From NCBI GenBank assembly GCA_027079365.1, contig JALWVW010000078.1:1-7116 (forward strand): 7,116 nt of DNA, in the 5' to 3' direction. This DNA comes from Campylobacteraceae bacterium. GTDB lineage: Bacteria; Campylobacterota; Campylobacteria; Campylobacterales; Sulfurovaceae. Below, in pieces: positions 1 to 6,035 of the stretch. How positions within the stretch are numbered: position 1 is the first letter of the stretch; each line of letters begins with the position of its first letter. The notes under the pieces were generated by a model that searched no databases, was not told the origin of the DNA, and saw only the letters and a program-made list of their open reading frames with translations. The translations under genes and the position numbers were made by a program.

Positions 1-102
1 AAAGAGAACAAGCTGCCTATCGCCGTGTGTAATATGTTTGGTAAAGGCAACCTGCTTGCTGTGGTCAGCGGGGATACTTCCAGCTGCTCTATCGTAAAAT
101 AA
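1..102 (+). CDS. pyrH: UMP kinase, C-terminal 33 residues (5' partial)
   Basis: The first frame is open from the left edge and ends in TAA at 100-102. It encodes 33 residues that include NKLPIAVCNMFGKGNLL, which resembles the C-terminal strand-turn-strand of bacterial UMP kinases, where a G-[NT]-[LI] segment closes the amino-acid-kinase fold. UMP kinase phosphorylates UMP to UDP in the cytoplasm for pyrimidine nucleotide synthesis. The catalytic and nucleotide-binding motifs lie outside the window, so the call rests on this tail plus the neighbourhood: pyrH directly upstream of rpoZ and spoT is, from memory, the order in Campylobacter. The tail SGDTSSCSIVK is a little longer than I would expect. 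It is followed after 22 bases by rpoZ on the same strand, so it is probably the upstream member of the same operon. Confidence 0.8.
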   Translation, partial: KENKLPIAVCNMFGKGNLLAVVSGDTSSCSIVK

Positions 103-112
103 ATTAGAAACT

Positions 113-119
113 AAAAGGA
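113..119 (+). promoter_or_regulatory. Shine-Dalgarno site of rpoZ
   Basis: AAAAGGA lies five bases before the ATG at 125, in the 22-base gap after the pyrH stop. It is a good ribosome binding site and supports the chosen rpoZ start. No -10/-35 pair is evident in this short gap. Confidence 0.7.
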
Positions 120-124
120 CAAAA

Positions 125-331
125 ATGAGACTAGAAGTATTGGTGGCAGAAGCACTGAAGCGTGTGGACAATGATCGTTATCTATTGGCAAAAGCTATCG
201 GAAAAAGAGCCAATGAGCTCAGTGGAGGAAGTGCACCTCTGGTAGATATGGATATTAAAAAGTCCAAGGCTACAGATATTGCACTCCGTGAGATAGCCGA
301 AGGTAAACTAAGCGTTTCCATCAGCAGCTGA
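125..331 (+). CDS. rpoZ: DNA-directed RNA polymerase omega subunit
   Basis: This 68-residue protein is the small omega subunit, which assists folding and assembly of the beta-prime subunit in RNA polymerase. It has the family signatures: the helix DRYLLAKAIGKRANEL at residues 17-32 (compare RFDLVLVAARRARQM in E. coli), then DIALREIAEGKL at 51-62 (compare VIALREIEEGLI). It is shorter than the 91-residue E. coli protein and lacks that protein's extended tail, as usual in Campylobacterota. The N-terminus MRLEV lacks the MAR motif that in E. coli contributes to ppGpp site 1. A clear Shine-Dalgarno site sits five bases before the ATG. The stop is only four bases before the spoT GTG, so the two are probably translationally coupled; rpoZ-spoT adjacency also occurs in E. 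coli. Confidence 0.93.
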   Translation: MRLEVLVAEALKRVDNDRYLLAKAIGKRANELSGGSAPLVDMDIKKSKATDIALREIAEGKLSVSISS

Positions 332-347
332 TCGGGTGTCAGGGATG
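329..347 (+). other. rpoZ/spoT junction: candidate coupled start without Shine-Dalgarno
   Basis: The rpoZ TGA (329-331) is followed by a GTG at 336 and an in-frame ATG at 345. The spoT frame is closed by TAA at 309-311, and GTG336 is the first usable start after it. There is no purine-rich site at a normal distance from either start: AGGG (341-344) touches ATG345 and is too close for it. Initiation therefore probably depends on ribosomes terminating on rpoZ. The two starts differ by only three residues. Confidence 0.55.
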
Positions 348-2495
348 ATTGACTTGTTGGAAAAAATCGGGCAAGTCAAGAGCATCGCTGCGGCCAAAGA
401 GTGTCTGGCAGAACAGGTAGAGATCACTGCACCGATCGAAGCCGCACTTGCGCTAGCTATCAAGATGCATGCAGGGCAATATCGCAAAAGTGGTGACCCT
501 TATGTCGTGCATCCTATTGCTGTAGCTGCCATTACAGCTTCGTTCAGTGCCGATGAGACAATGGTGATCGCAGCATTACTGCATGATGTGGTAGAGGATA
601 CAGAGTACAGCATAGAGGAGATAGAGGCAGGGTTTGGCAAAGATGTTGCACATATCGTGGCAGGATTGACAAAGATTGTCATGATCCGTGATAAAAATCT
701 TGCTGCTTCAGGCAAGGATGAGCGGATCAGCAGTTCAGCATTGAGCTTCCGAAAGATGCTGATTGCCTCTATTGAAGATGTCAGGGTGTTGATTATCAAA
801 CTCTGTGATAGGTTGCACAATATGTTGACGCTGGATGCACTGCCTCCTATCAAACAGCAGCGGATATCCGAAGAGACACTGGTGGTCTATGCGCCTATCG
901 CACACCGACTCGGTATCTCCCGGATCAAAAACCATCTTGAGGATCTTAGCTTCAAGTATATCTACCCCAATGAATATCAAAAAATAGATGCCTATATCAG
1001 ATCCAATGACCAGAGTCTGCATTTTAACCTCAATGCCTTTATTGAAAAAGTAAAAAAAGCACTGCACAAAGCAGGCTATCACTGGGAAGATTTTGAGGTG
1101 ATTGGTCGGGTTAAACACTACTACTCCATCTATCTTAAAATGCAACGCAAAGGGGTAGGGATCGATGAAGTACTGGATCTACTGGCGATCAGAATCATTG
1201 TCAAAGAGTCTTTGGAATGTTATGAAGCGCTAGGTGTAATTCATCTGGAGTTCACACCGCTGATCTCCAGATTCAAAGATTATATTGCATTGCCCAAAGA
1301 GAATGGGTATCAGACTATTCATACCACACTGTTTGATGAGGAGGGTATCGTTGAGGCGCAGATCCGTACGCGTGAGATGCACCAGCTGGCAGAGTATGGT
1401 GTGGCTGCCCACTGGAAATATAAGGGGGGGCTGGAATATGTCAACCTGGAGTGGCTCAAGGGACTGAATTATCAGAATGAATCAGTGGAAGAGTTTTACG
1501 AGTTGGCAAAGAGTGATCTTTTTTCTGAGGAGATCTCGGTCTTTACTCCCGAGGGAGACTATTTTACGCTCCCTAAAGACTCCGTGGCACTGGACTTTGC
1601 CTATGCAGTACACTCAGAGATTGGAGAGACTGCCACAGGTGCATTGATCAACAAAGAAAAAGCCTCTCTTCTCACTATCCTCAAAAACGGTGATATTGTT
1701 AAAGTTATCACAGATGGAAAGCCTAGAATGCACTGCTCTTGGGAGAGTACAGTCAAAACCTCCAAGGCCAAAAGTGGTATTCGGGCACAGTGTAGAAAAC
1801 GTCTACGGGAAGTAGATGAGTACACCAGCTACAATATTTTGGCTACGCTCTTCGGGAAAAGCCCACTTTTTATCAAAGAGACAGTGAGGGCATATCGGGG
1901 AGATGCCACCATCGCTAAAGCAGCAGAATATCTGGATGCACTTAAGGAAAAAATTCATAAAATTTCCCGGTTGGAAAATATTAAAGAGGTGCGCTTTTGG
2001 GAGCTTCTGAAAAAGGGTTACAAGAAGCCGCAGCTCAGAGAGAAAGAGCATTTCATCTTCTTTACCAACAAGCAGGTAGAGGGGATAGAGTTTGACTATT
2101 GCTGTCACCCTAAGGTGGGAGATGATATTGTAGCATTTTATAAGCATAACAAGGCTATTATTCATCATAAATTATGTATGCATGCCTATGGGAAAATCAT
2201 GGCGGGTGAGCCTATGCTATTTGTACAATGGCGCAACACGAAGATGCCTCAATACCGACTCATAGTTAGTCTTCCAAACCAAAAAGGCGAGTTGGCAAAA
2301 CTTCTGATGAAGCTTTCAGTGATGAAACTTAATGTCATCGGTATAGACTTTGGCATCAGTAGCAGCGAAAGTGCTGAGTATTGCCATATCGAGGTGGAGT
2401 CAGAAAGGGCTGACAAAAAAGAGATAGAAAACGAAATAGGTAAGAAATTTAAACTGATAGACATTATCGCACTAGATGATGCCTACAACCACTAA
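336..2495 (+). CDS. spoT: Bifunctional (p)ppGpp synthetase/hydrolase (RelA/SpoT homologue)
   Basis: This cytoplasmic enzyme of the stringent response makes (p)ppGpp from ATP and GTP/GDP and also degrades it. At 719 residues it has normal long-RSH length and domain order. The HD hydrolase (about 35-190) keeps R50, H59, the HD pair H83-D84, E87-D88, and D158/N162 in CDRLHNM, so it should be active. The synthetase (about 240-365) has the ATP-side segment GRVKHYYSIYLKMQ, D281 in DLLAIRII, RFKDYIALPK at 312-321 and E340 in EAQIRT; the RxKD form is typical of bifunctional rather than RelA-only enzymes. A TGS domain (400-460), the Cys/His region (YCCHP at 588-592, HKLC at 611-614) and a C-terminal ACT domain (640-719) follow. 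The start is taken as GTG336; ATG345 is possible. It is probably the organism's only long RSH, as in Campylobacter. A seven-G run occurs at codons 363-365. Confidence 0.95.
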   Translation: MSGMIDLLEKIGQVKSIAAAKECLAEQVEITAPIEAALALAIKMHAGQYRKSGDPYVVHPIAVAAITASFSADETMVIAALLHDVVEDTEYSIEEIEAGFGKDVAHIVAGLTKIVMIRDKNLAASGKDERISSSALSFRKMLIASIEDVRVLIIKLCDRLHNMLTLDALPPIKQQRISEETLVVYAPIAHRLGISRIKNHLEDLSFKYIYPNEYQKIDAYIRSNDQSLHFNLNAFIEKVKKALHKAGYHWEDFEVIGRVKHYYSIYLKMQRKGVGIDEVLDLLAIRIIVKESLECYEALGVIHLEFTPLISRFKDYIALPKENGYQTIHTTLFDEEGIVEAQIRTREMHQLAEYGVAAHWKYKGGLEYVNLEWLKGLNYQNESVEEFYELAKSDLFSEEISVFTPEGDYFTLPKDSVALDFAYAVHSEIGETATGALINKEKASLLTILKNGDIVKVITDGKPRMHCSWESTVKTSKAKSGIRAQCRKRLREVDEYTSYNILATLFGKSPLFIKETVRAYRGDATIAKAAEYLDALKEKIHKISRLENIKEVRFWELLKKGYKKPQLREKEHFIFFTNKQVEGIEFDYCCHPKVGDDIVAFYKHNKAIIHHKLCMHAYGKIMAGEPMLFVQWRNTKMPQYRLIVSLPNQKGELAKLLMKLSVMKLNVIGIDFGISSSESAEYCHIEVESERADKKEIENEIGKKFKLIDIIALDDAYNH
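1424..1430 (+). repeat. G7 homopolymer tract inside spoT
   Basis: Seven consecutive G bases encode the end of Lys363 and Gly364-Gly365, at the boundary between the synthetase and TGS domains. Gaining one G would end the protein at a TGA at 1478-1480 (about 381 residues); losing one G would end it at a TGA at 1465-1467. Both forms keep the hydrolase and synthetase domains but lose the whole regulatory C-terminus. Poly-G tracts are known phase-variable sites in Campylobacter, though usually with eight or more G. Confidence 0.9.
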
Positions 2496-2501
2496 GAGGA
2501 G
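2496..2501 (+). promoter_or_regulatory. Shine-Dalgarno site of tyrS
   Basis: GAGGAG begins immediately after the spoT TAA and is seven bases before the ATG at 2509. It selects that ATG over the out-of-frame ATG at 2502, which abuts the site. Confidence 0.75.
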
Positions 2502-2508
2502 ATGAGAG

Positions 2509-3711
2509 ATGAGTGTTGCAGTCGCTATGGCAGAGATAGAACGGGGGATCGCTGAGATCATTGATCTGGCATATATCGAGAAAATCATTACACGATACTA
2601 TAAGACGGGCGAGCCTTATTATGTCAAGTTAGGTCTGGACCCTACGGCACCTGACCTGCATCTGGGGCACACGGTGATCCTGCAGAAGCTCTCTGTCTTT
2701 CAAAAGTTCGGTGGTATTGTACAACTTTTGATCGGAGATTTTACCGCGATGATCGGTGATCCTACCGGTAAAAATGAGACCAGAAAAGTACTTGATAGAG
2801 AGACAGTCAAAACCAATGCCAAAACCTATCAGGAGCAGGCATTCAAGATCCTTGATCCGAAAAAAACAGAGCTGGTGTTCAACTCTAGCTGGCTGGATGC
2901 ACTGGGGGCAGATGGGATGGTGCAGTTGACCACACAGTTCAATGTGGCACGTATGCTGGAGCGTGATGACTTTTCCAAGCGCTTTAAGAGTGGACAGAGT
3001 ATCTCTATTTCAGAGTTTATTTATCCACTCTTGCAGGGCTATGATTCTGTGGCACTCAAATCTGACATTGAATTAGGTGGTACAGATCAGAAGTTCAATC
3101 TTCTCATGGGAAGACATCTGCAGCGGAACTACAATGTGGGTAAAGAGCAGGCAGTACTCATGATGCCTATCCTTGAAGGGCTGGACGGCGTACAAAAGAT
3201 GAGTAAGTCTCTAGGCAACTATATTGGCATTACTGATGCCCCCAATGATATCTTTGCCAAGGTACTTTCGATCTCTGATGACCTGATGTGGCGTTACTAT
3301 GAACTATTGAGCGCACGCTCTCTTGAGGAGATCGCTGCACTCAAAGCAGGCGTGGCTGACGGTACAGTACATCCCAAGGCAGCCAAAGAGCAGTTGGCAC
3401 TAGAAATCACGGCACGTTTTCATGATGAGGCAGCAGCTATAGCGGCAAAAACAGCCTTTGATAATCAATTCAAAGCCAATCTGATCCCAGAGGATATTCC
3501 TGAGTTTGAAATGGAGACGGGGATATGGATATGCAAGGCACTGGTGGATGCCGGCATAGAGCCTTCAAGCTCTCAGGCCAGAAGAGATATCAAGCAAAAT
3601 GCAGTTAGCATTGACCAGAAAAAGATCTCTGATGAAAAGCTGAATCTGAGTAGAGGTATATATGTCCTTCAGGTAGGCAAACGAAAATTTGCAAAGGTAA
3701 AGGTGGGATAG
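2509..3711 (+). CDS. tyrS: Tyrosyl-tRNA synthetase
   Basis: This class I aminoacyl-tRNA synthetase attaches tyrosine to tRNA-Tyr in the cytoplasm. Its 400 residues fit the bacterial family. The Rossmann catalytic domain contains GLDPTAPDLHLGH (42-54), with HLGH as the HIGH signature, then the QGYDS segment at 176-180, GGTDQ at 190-194, and KMSKS at 230-234, which closes on ATP. An S4-type RNA-binding domain ends the protein (about 340-400, ICKALVDAGIEPSSSQARR onward), used for tRNA recognition. The HLGH and KMSKS spacing and the RYYELL segment after KMSKS look like the TyrS2/TyrZ-type subgroup, as I recall it for Campylobacterota. All signature residues are intact. It lies 13 bases after spoT, with a good GAGGAG site, and its TAG directly abuts the ATG of the next gene. 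No T-box or attenuator is visible before it. Confidence 0.95.
   Translation: MSVAVAMAEIERGIAEIIDLAYIEKIITRYYKTGEPYYVKLGLDPTAPDLHLGHTVILQKLSVFQKFGGIVQLLIGDFTAMIGDPTGKNETRKVLDRETVKTNAKTYQEQAFKILDPKKTELVFNSSWLDALGADGMVQLTTQFNVARMLERDDFSKRFKSGQSISISEFIYPLLQGYDSVALKSDIELGGTDQKFNLLMGRHLQRNYNVGKEQAVLMMPILEGLDGVQKMSKSLGNYIGITDAPNDIFAKVLSISDDLMWRYYELLSARSLEEIAALKAGVADGTVHPKAAKEQLALEITARFHDEAAAIAAKTAFDNQFKANLIPEDIPEFEMETGIWICKALVDAGIEPSSSQARRDIKQNAVSIDQKKISDEKLNLSRGIYVLQVGKRKFAKVKVG
3699..3707 (+). promoter_or_regulatory. Ribosome binding site of the oxidoreductase, inside the tyrS 3' end
   Basis: AAAGGTGGG lies within the last codons of tyrS; its AAGG core is eight bases before the ATG at 3712. The tyrS stop and this ATG are adjacent with no gap, which fits coupled translation. 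Confidence 0.6.
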
Positions 3712-4809
3712 ATGGAATTGAAACCATTCACAATAGGAAAATATACAATTGAAAAACCGATTATCCAGGGTGGCATGGGTGTGGGTATCTCCTGGGATCA
3801 GCTGGCAGGAAGCGTGAGTAGAGAAGGGGCACTGGGTGTGATCAGCTCTGTGGGTACAGGTAACTATGAAAACAGAAAATACGCTGACAAGGTACTCAAA
3901 GACAACCGACCTTCCGAAGCAAATAACTTCTACTCTGCCAAAGCACTCAAAGCAATCTTTGAGAATGCCAGAGAGATCTGTGGCGATAAGCCCTTGGCAT
4001 GCAATGTGCTCTATGCTTCGGTAAACTACGACCAGATCGTCAAAGATGCCTGTGAAGCAGGGGCGGATATGATCATCACTGGTGCCGGGCTGCCACTGAC
4101 GATGCCAGAAGCTGCCAAAGCCTATCCCGATGTGGCACTGGTACCAATTGTCTCGACTGCCAAAGCACTGCGTATCCTCTGCCGCAGATGGAAAAAGACG
4201 CACAACAGACTGCCTGATGCTGTTATTGTGGAAGGACCACTCAGTGGAGGGCATCAGGGCTTCAAGTATGAAGAGTGCTTTCTGCCGGAGAACCAACTCG
4301 AAGTGATACTGCCCCCTGTGATAGAAGAGGCAAAAAACTGGGGTGATATGCCAGTCATCGCAGCTGGCGGTGTGTGGGATCATGACGATATCGTCAAGAT
4401 GCTGACACTGGGTGCCTCTGCGGTGCAGATGGGTACACGCTTTATCGGTACAGTTGAGTGTGATGCACATGAGAACTTCAAACAGGTCATATTGGACGCC
4501 AAGGAAGAAGATATCAAACTTCTCAAGTCTCCTGTCGGTTATCCGGCACGCGGGGTCAAAACCCATCTGCAGAAGATGATAGAGGAACATACCGCACCAA
4601 AGATCGCCTGTATCTCCAACTGCGTCGCTCCTTGCCAGCGCGGCATAGAGGCAAAAGTCGTTGGCTATTGTATTGCAGACAGACTGAGTGATGCATATGA
4701 CGGTAAAGTGGATTCCGGACTTTTCTTTACCGGAGCCAATGGCTATAAATTAAACGAGATCACAACGGTCAAGTCACTCATAGAGACATTGATGACAGGT
4801 GAAGCATAG
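3712..4809 (+). CDS. FMN-dependent nitronate monooxygenase-family oxidoreductase
   Basis: This 365-residue protein belongs to the NMO/2-nitropropane dioxygenase/FabK superfamily (COG2070-like), flavin TIM barrels that use FMN. Visible marks are IIQGGMGVGIS (17-27) at the first strand, GAGLP (124-128), VEGPLSGGHQGFKYE (173-187) with His181 in the position of the family's active-site histidine, and the phosphate-binding strands VIAAGGV (215-221) and VQMGTRFI (238-245). The actual substrate is unknown: nitronate oxidation is the usual automatic name, whereas FabK relatives reduce enoyl-ACP. After the barrel comes an unusual cysteine set, C300, C304, C308 and C320 (CX3CX3CX11C), which could bind an iron-sulfur cluster or another metal. 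The start abuts the tyrS stop and amiA begins three bases after its TAG, so it is cotranscribed. From memory, relatives sit next to tyrS elsewhere in Campylobacterota. No signal peptide, so probably cytoplasmic. Confidence 0.87.
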   Translation: MELKPFTIGKYTIEKPIIQGGMGVGISWDQLAGSVSREGALGVISSVGTGNYENRKYADKVLKDNRPSEANNFYSAKALKAIFENAREICGDKPLACNVLYASVNYDQIVKDACEAGADMIITGAGLPLTMPEAAKAYPDVALVPIVSTAKALRILCRRWKKTHNRLPDAVIVEGPLSGGHQGFKYEECFLPENQLEVILPPVIEEAKNWGDMPVIAAGGVWDHDDIVKMLTLGASAVQMGTRFIGTVECDAHENFKQVILDAKEEDIKLLKSPVGYPARGVKTHLQKMIEEHTAPKIACISNCVAPCQRGIEAKVVGYCIADRLSDAYDGKVDSGLFFTGANGYKLNEITTVKSLIETLMTGEA

Positions 4810-4812
4810 GCA

Positions 4813-6012
4813 ATGAGGCGCTGGGCTTTCTTTCTCTTGTGGATGCTGCTCGTCTCTGAGCTTTCGGCATTGAACAGTATCAAGAGTGCCGCGATAGTAC
4901 AGGGACAGCTGCAGCTCCAGTTTTCCAAACCCGTGGATACTGCACATATTCGTCACTTTGTGCTCAAGAGTAAAAAATCTGTTCGTTATGTATTTGATTT
5001 CGGTGATACGATAGTCCATAGGCGAGCCCTAGCCAGAGGGCTTGCCTATAGTTCTGTAAGGTCATTCCGGATCTCCCAGTTTAACGGTACCACGGTCAGG
5101 GTAGTGATAGAGGTAGGCAGATCTTATGCGGTGGCACATCGTCAGATAAGCCCTGAATACTATAAGATATCACTGCCTCATGGATATAGTAAAAAGGCAG
5201 GAAGCCCTGCAGATCTCTTTGCTTCTATCGCTACAGCAGATAAAAAGCAGTCCACGCGTACGCATACGCACAAAAAAAGCCCCAAGTTGATCAGCAAGCA
5301 CATCAAGCGACCCAAAAAACGATATACCATTGTTGTGGATCCAGGGCATGGAGGCAAGGACAGTGGCGCACTGGGCGGCAGTAGGCGCTATATGGAAAAA
5401 ACTGTGGTACTGCAGATAGCCAAGCGGGTGCGTAGTCACCTCAAGAGACTAGGATTCAGGGTCTATATGACCCGCAGTGGCAATCACTTTGTCAAATTGC
5501 GTGTGCGTACCCACTATGCCAACCGTAAACGGGCTGATGCCTTTGTTTCGATCCATGCCAATGCCGTAGGCGGACAGAGGCGCTACACGGCAGAAGGCAT
5601 AGAGACCTATTTTTTGCAGGTCACACGCTCCGCACGCTCCAAGCGGGTAGCAGCCAGAGAGAACAGTGTCGTCTTGCGAGCCAAAGACAGGATATCCAAA
5701 AATGTGTTGCTCAATCTCATGACAGCACCCAAAATTGTCATGTCAAACAAGATGGCAATTGATGTGCAACGGGGTATGCTGAGAAATACGCGTGCCAAGT
5801 TTCGGGATGTCAATGATAATGGGGTGAGACCGGCACCTTTCTGGGTACTGGTAGGGGCACAGATGCCGGCAGTTCTGGTAGAGACAGGGTACATCACTCA
5901 CCCCAAAGAGAAAAAGCGTCTCTTTGATCCCCGCTATCAGGAGGCACTAGCCAAAGGGATTGCAGAAGGGATCAGTAACTACTTTGCCAACCGCGAGAAG
6001 GAGATGGAGTAG
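4813..6012 (+). CDS. amiA: N-acetylmuramoyl-L-alanine amidase (AMIN + Amidase_3)
   Basis: This exported zinc amidase cuts the bond between MurNAc and the peptide stem and acts in the periplasm, typically in daughter-cell separation. Residues 1-19 form a signal peptide (MRRW, a hydrophobic stretch, then LSA before the likely cleavage). An AMIN domain (about 21-121) should target it to peptidoglycan; SVRSFRISQFNGTTVRVVIE is typical. A strongly basic linker (125-170) follows, then the Amidase_3 domain (171-392). Its zinc ligands are H179 in DPGHGG, E195 in YMEKTV and H248 in SIHAN, and its catalytic glutamate is E357 in VLVETGYITHP, so it should be active. Residues 272-325 form an insertion that resembles the autoinhibitory helical segment of the AmiB/AmiC type. 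The start follows the upstream TAG by three bases; AGGT at 4797-4800 is a weak, distant ribosome site, suggesting coupling. 399 residues is normal for the family. Confidence 0.94.
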   Translation: MRRWAFFLLWMLLVSELSALNSIKSAAIVQGQLQLQFSKPVDTAHIRHFVLKSKKSVRYVFDFGDTIVHRRALARGLAYSSVRSFRISQFNGTTVRVVIEVGRSYAVAHRQISPEYYKISLPHGYSKKAGSPADLFASIATADKKQSTRTHTHKKSPKLISKHIKRPKKRYTIVVDPGHGGKDSGALGGSRRYMEKTVVLQIAKRVRSHLKRLGFRVYMTRSGNHFVKLRVRTHYANRKRADAFVSIHANAVGGQRRYTAEGIETYFLQVTRSARSKRVAARENSVVLRAKDRISKNVLLNLMTAPKIVMSNKMAIDVQRGMLRNTRAKFRDVNDNGVRPAPFWVLVGAQMPAVLVETGYITHPKEKKRLFDPRYQEALAKGIAEGISNYFANREKEME

Positions 6013-6035
6013 GTGTTGTATTGCTGTACTAGGTT
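6013..6035. other. Convergent intergenic gap without clear terminator
   Basis: Only 23 bases separate the amiA TAG from the TAA of the opposing protease gene. The best inverted repeat, ACTA/TAGT at 6028-6040 with a five-base loop, has a four-pair AT-rich stem and overlaps the protease stop. I do not call it a terminator. Transcripts from the two sides probably overlap or end by a Rho-type mechanism. Confidence 0.6.

Noticed and set aside
735..1145. Minus-strand open frame of 136 codons inside spoT, plus others at 500-853 and 1803-2168
   Set aside because: All are opposite conserved SpoT domains, have no recognisable product and no initiation signals.
1285..1467. Plus-strand 60-codon frame inside spoT
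   Set aside because: It is an out-of-frame shadow of the synthetase domain; it matters only as the frame reached after loss of one G from the G7 tract.
3565..4590. A 341-codon open frame on the minus strand opposite tyrS and the oxidoreductase
   Set aside because: It lies antisense to two clearly recognisable genes, its translation is rich in Cys, His and Phe with no family signature, and it has no ribosome site. Its length follows from the codon bias of the sense genes.
3712..4809. Calling the oxidoreductase FabK, the enoyl-ACP reductase
   Set aside because: The barrel motifs are shared across the superfamily, the protein is longer than FabK with a cysteine tail, and no fatty-acid genes are nearby. 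Campylobacterota generally use FabI.
5272..5278. A7 run in amiA as a phase-variation or programmed frameshift site
   Set aside because: A runs of this length are common by chance in Lys-rich coding sequence, the frame is intact across it, and no stimulatory structure is apparent.
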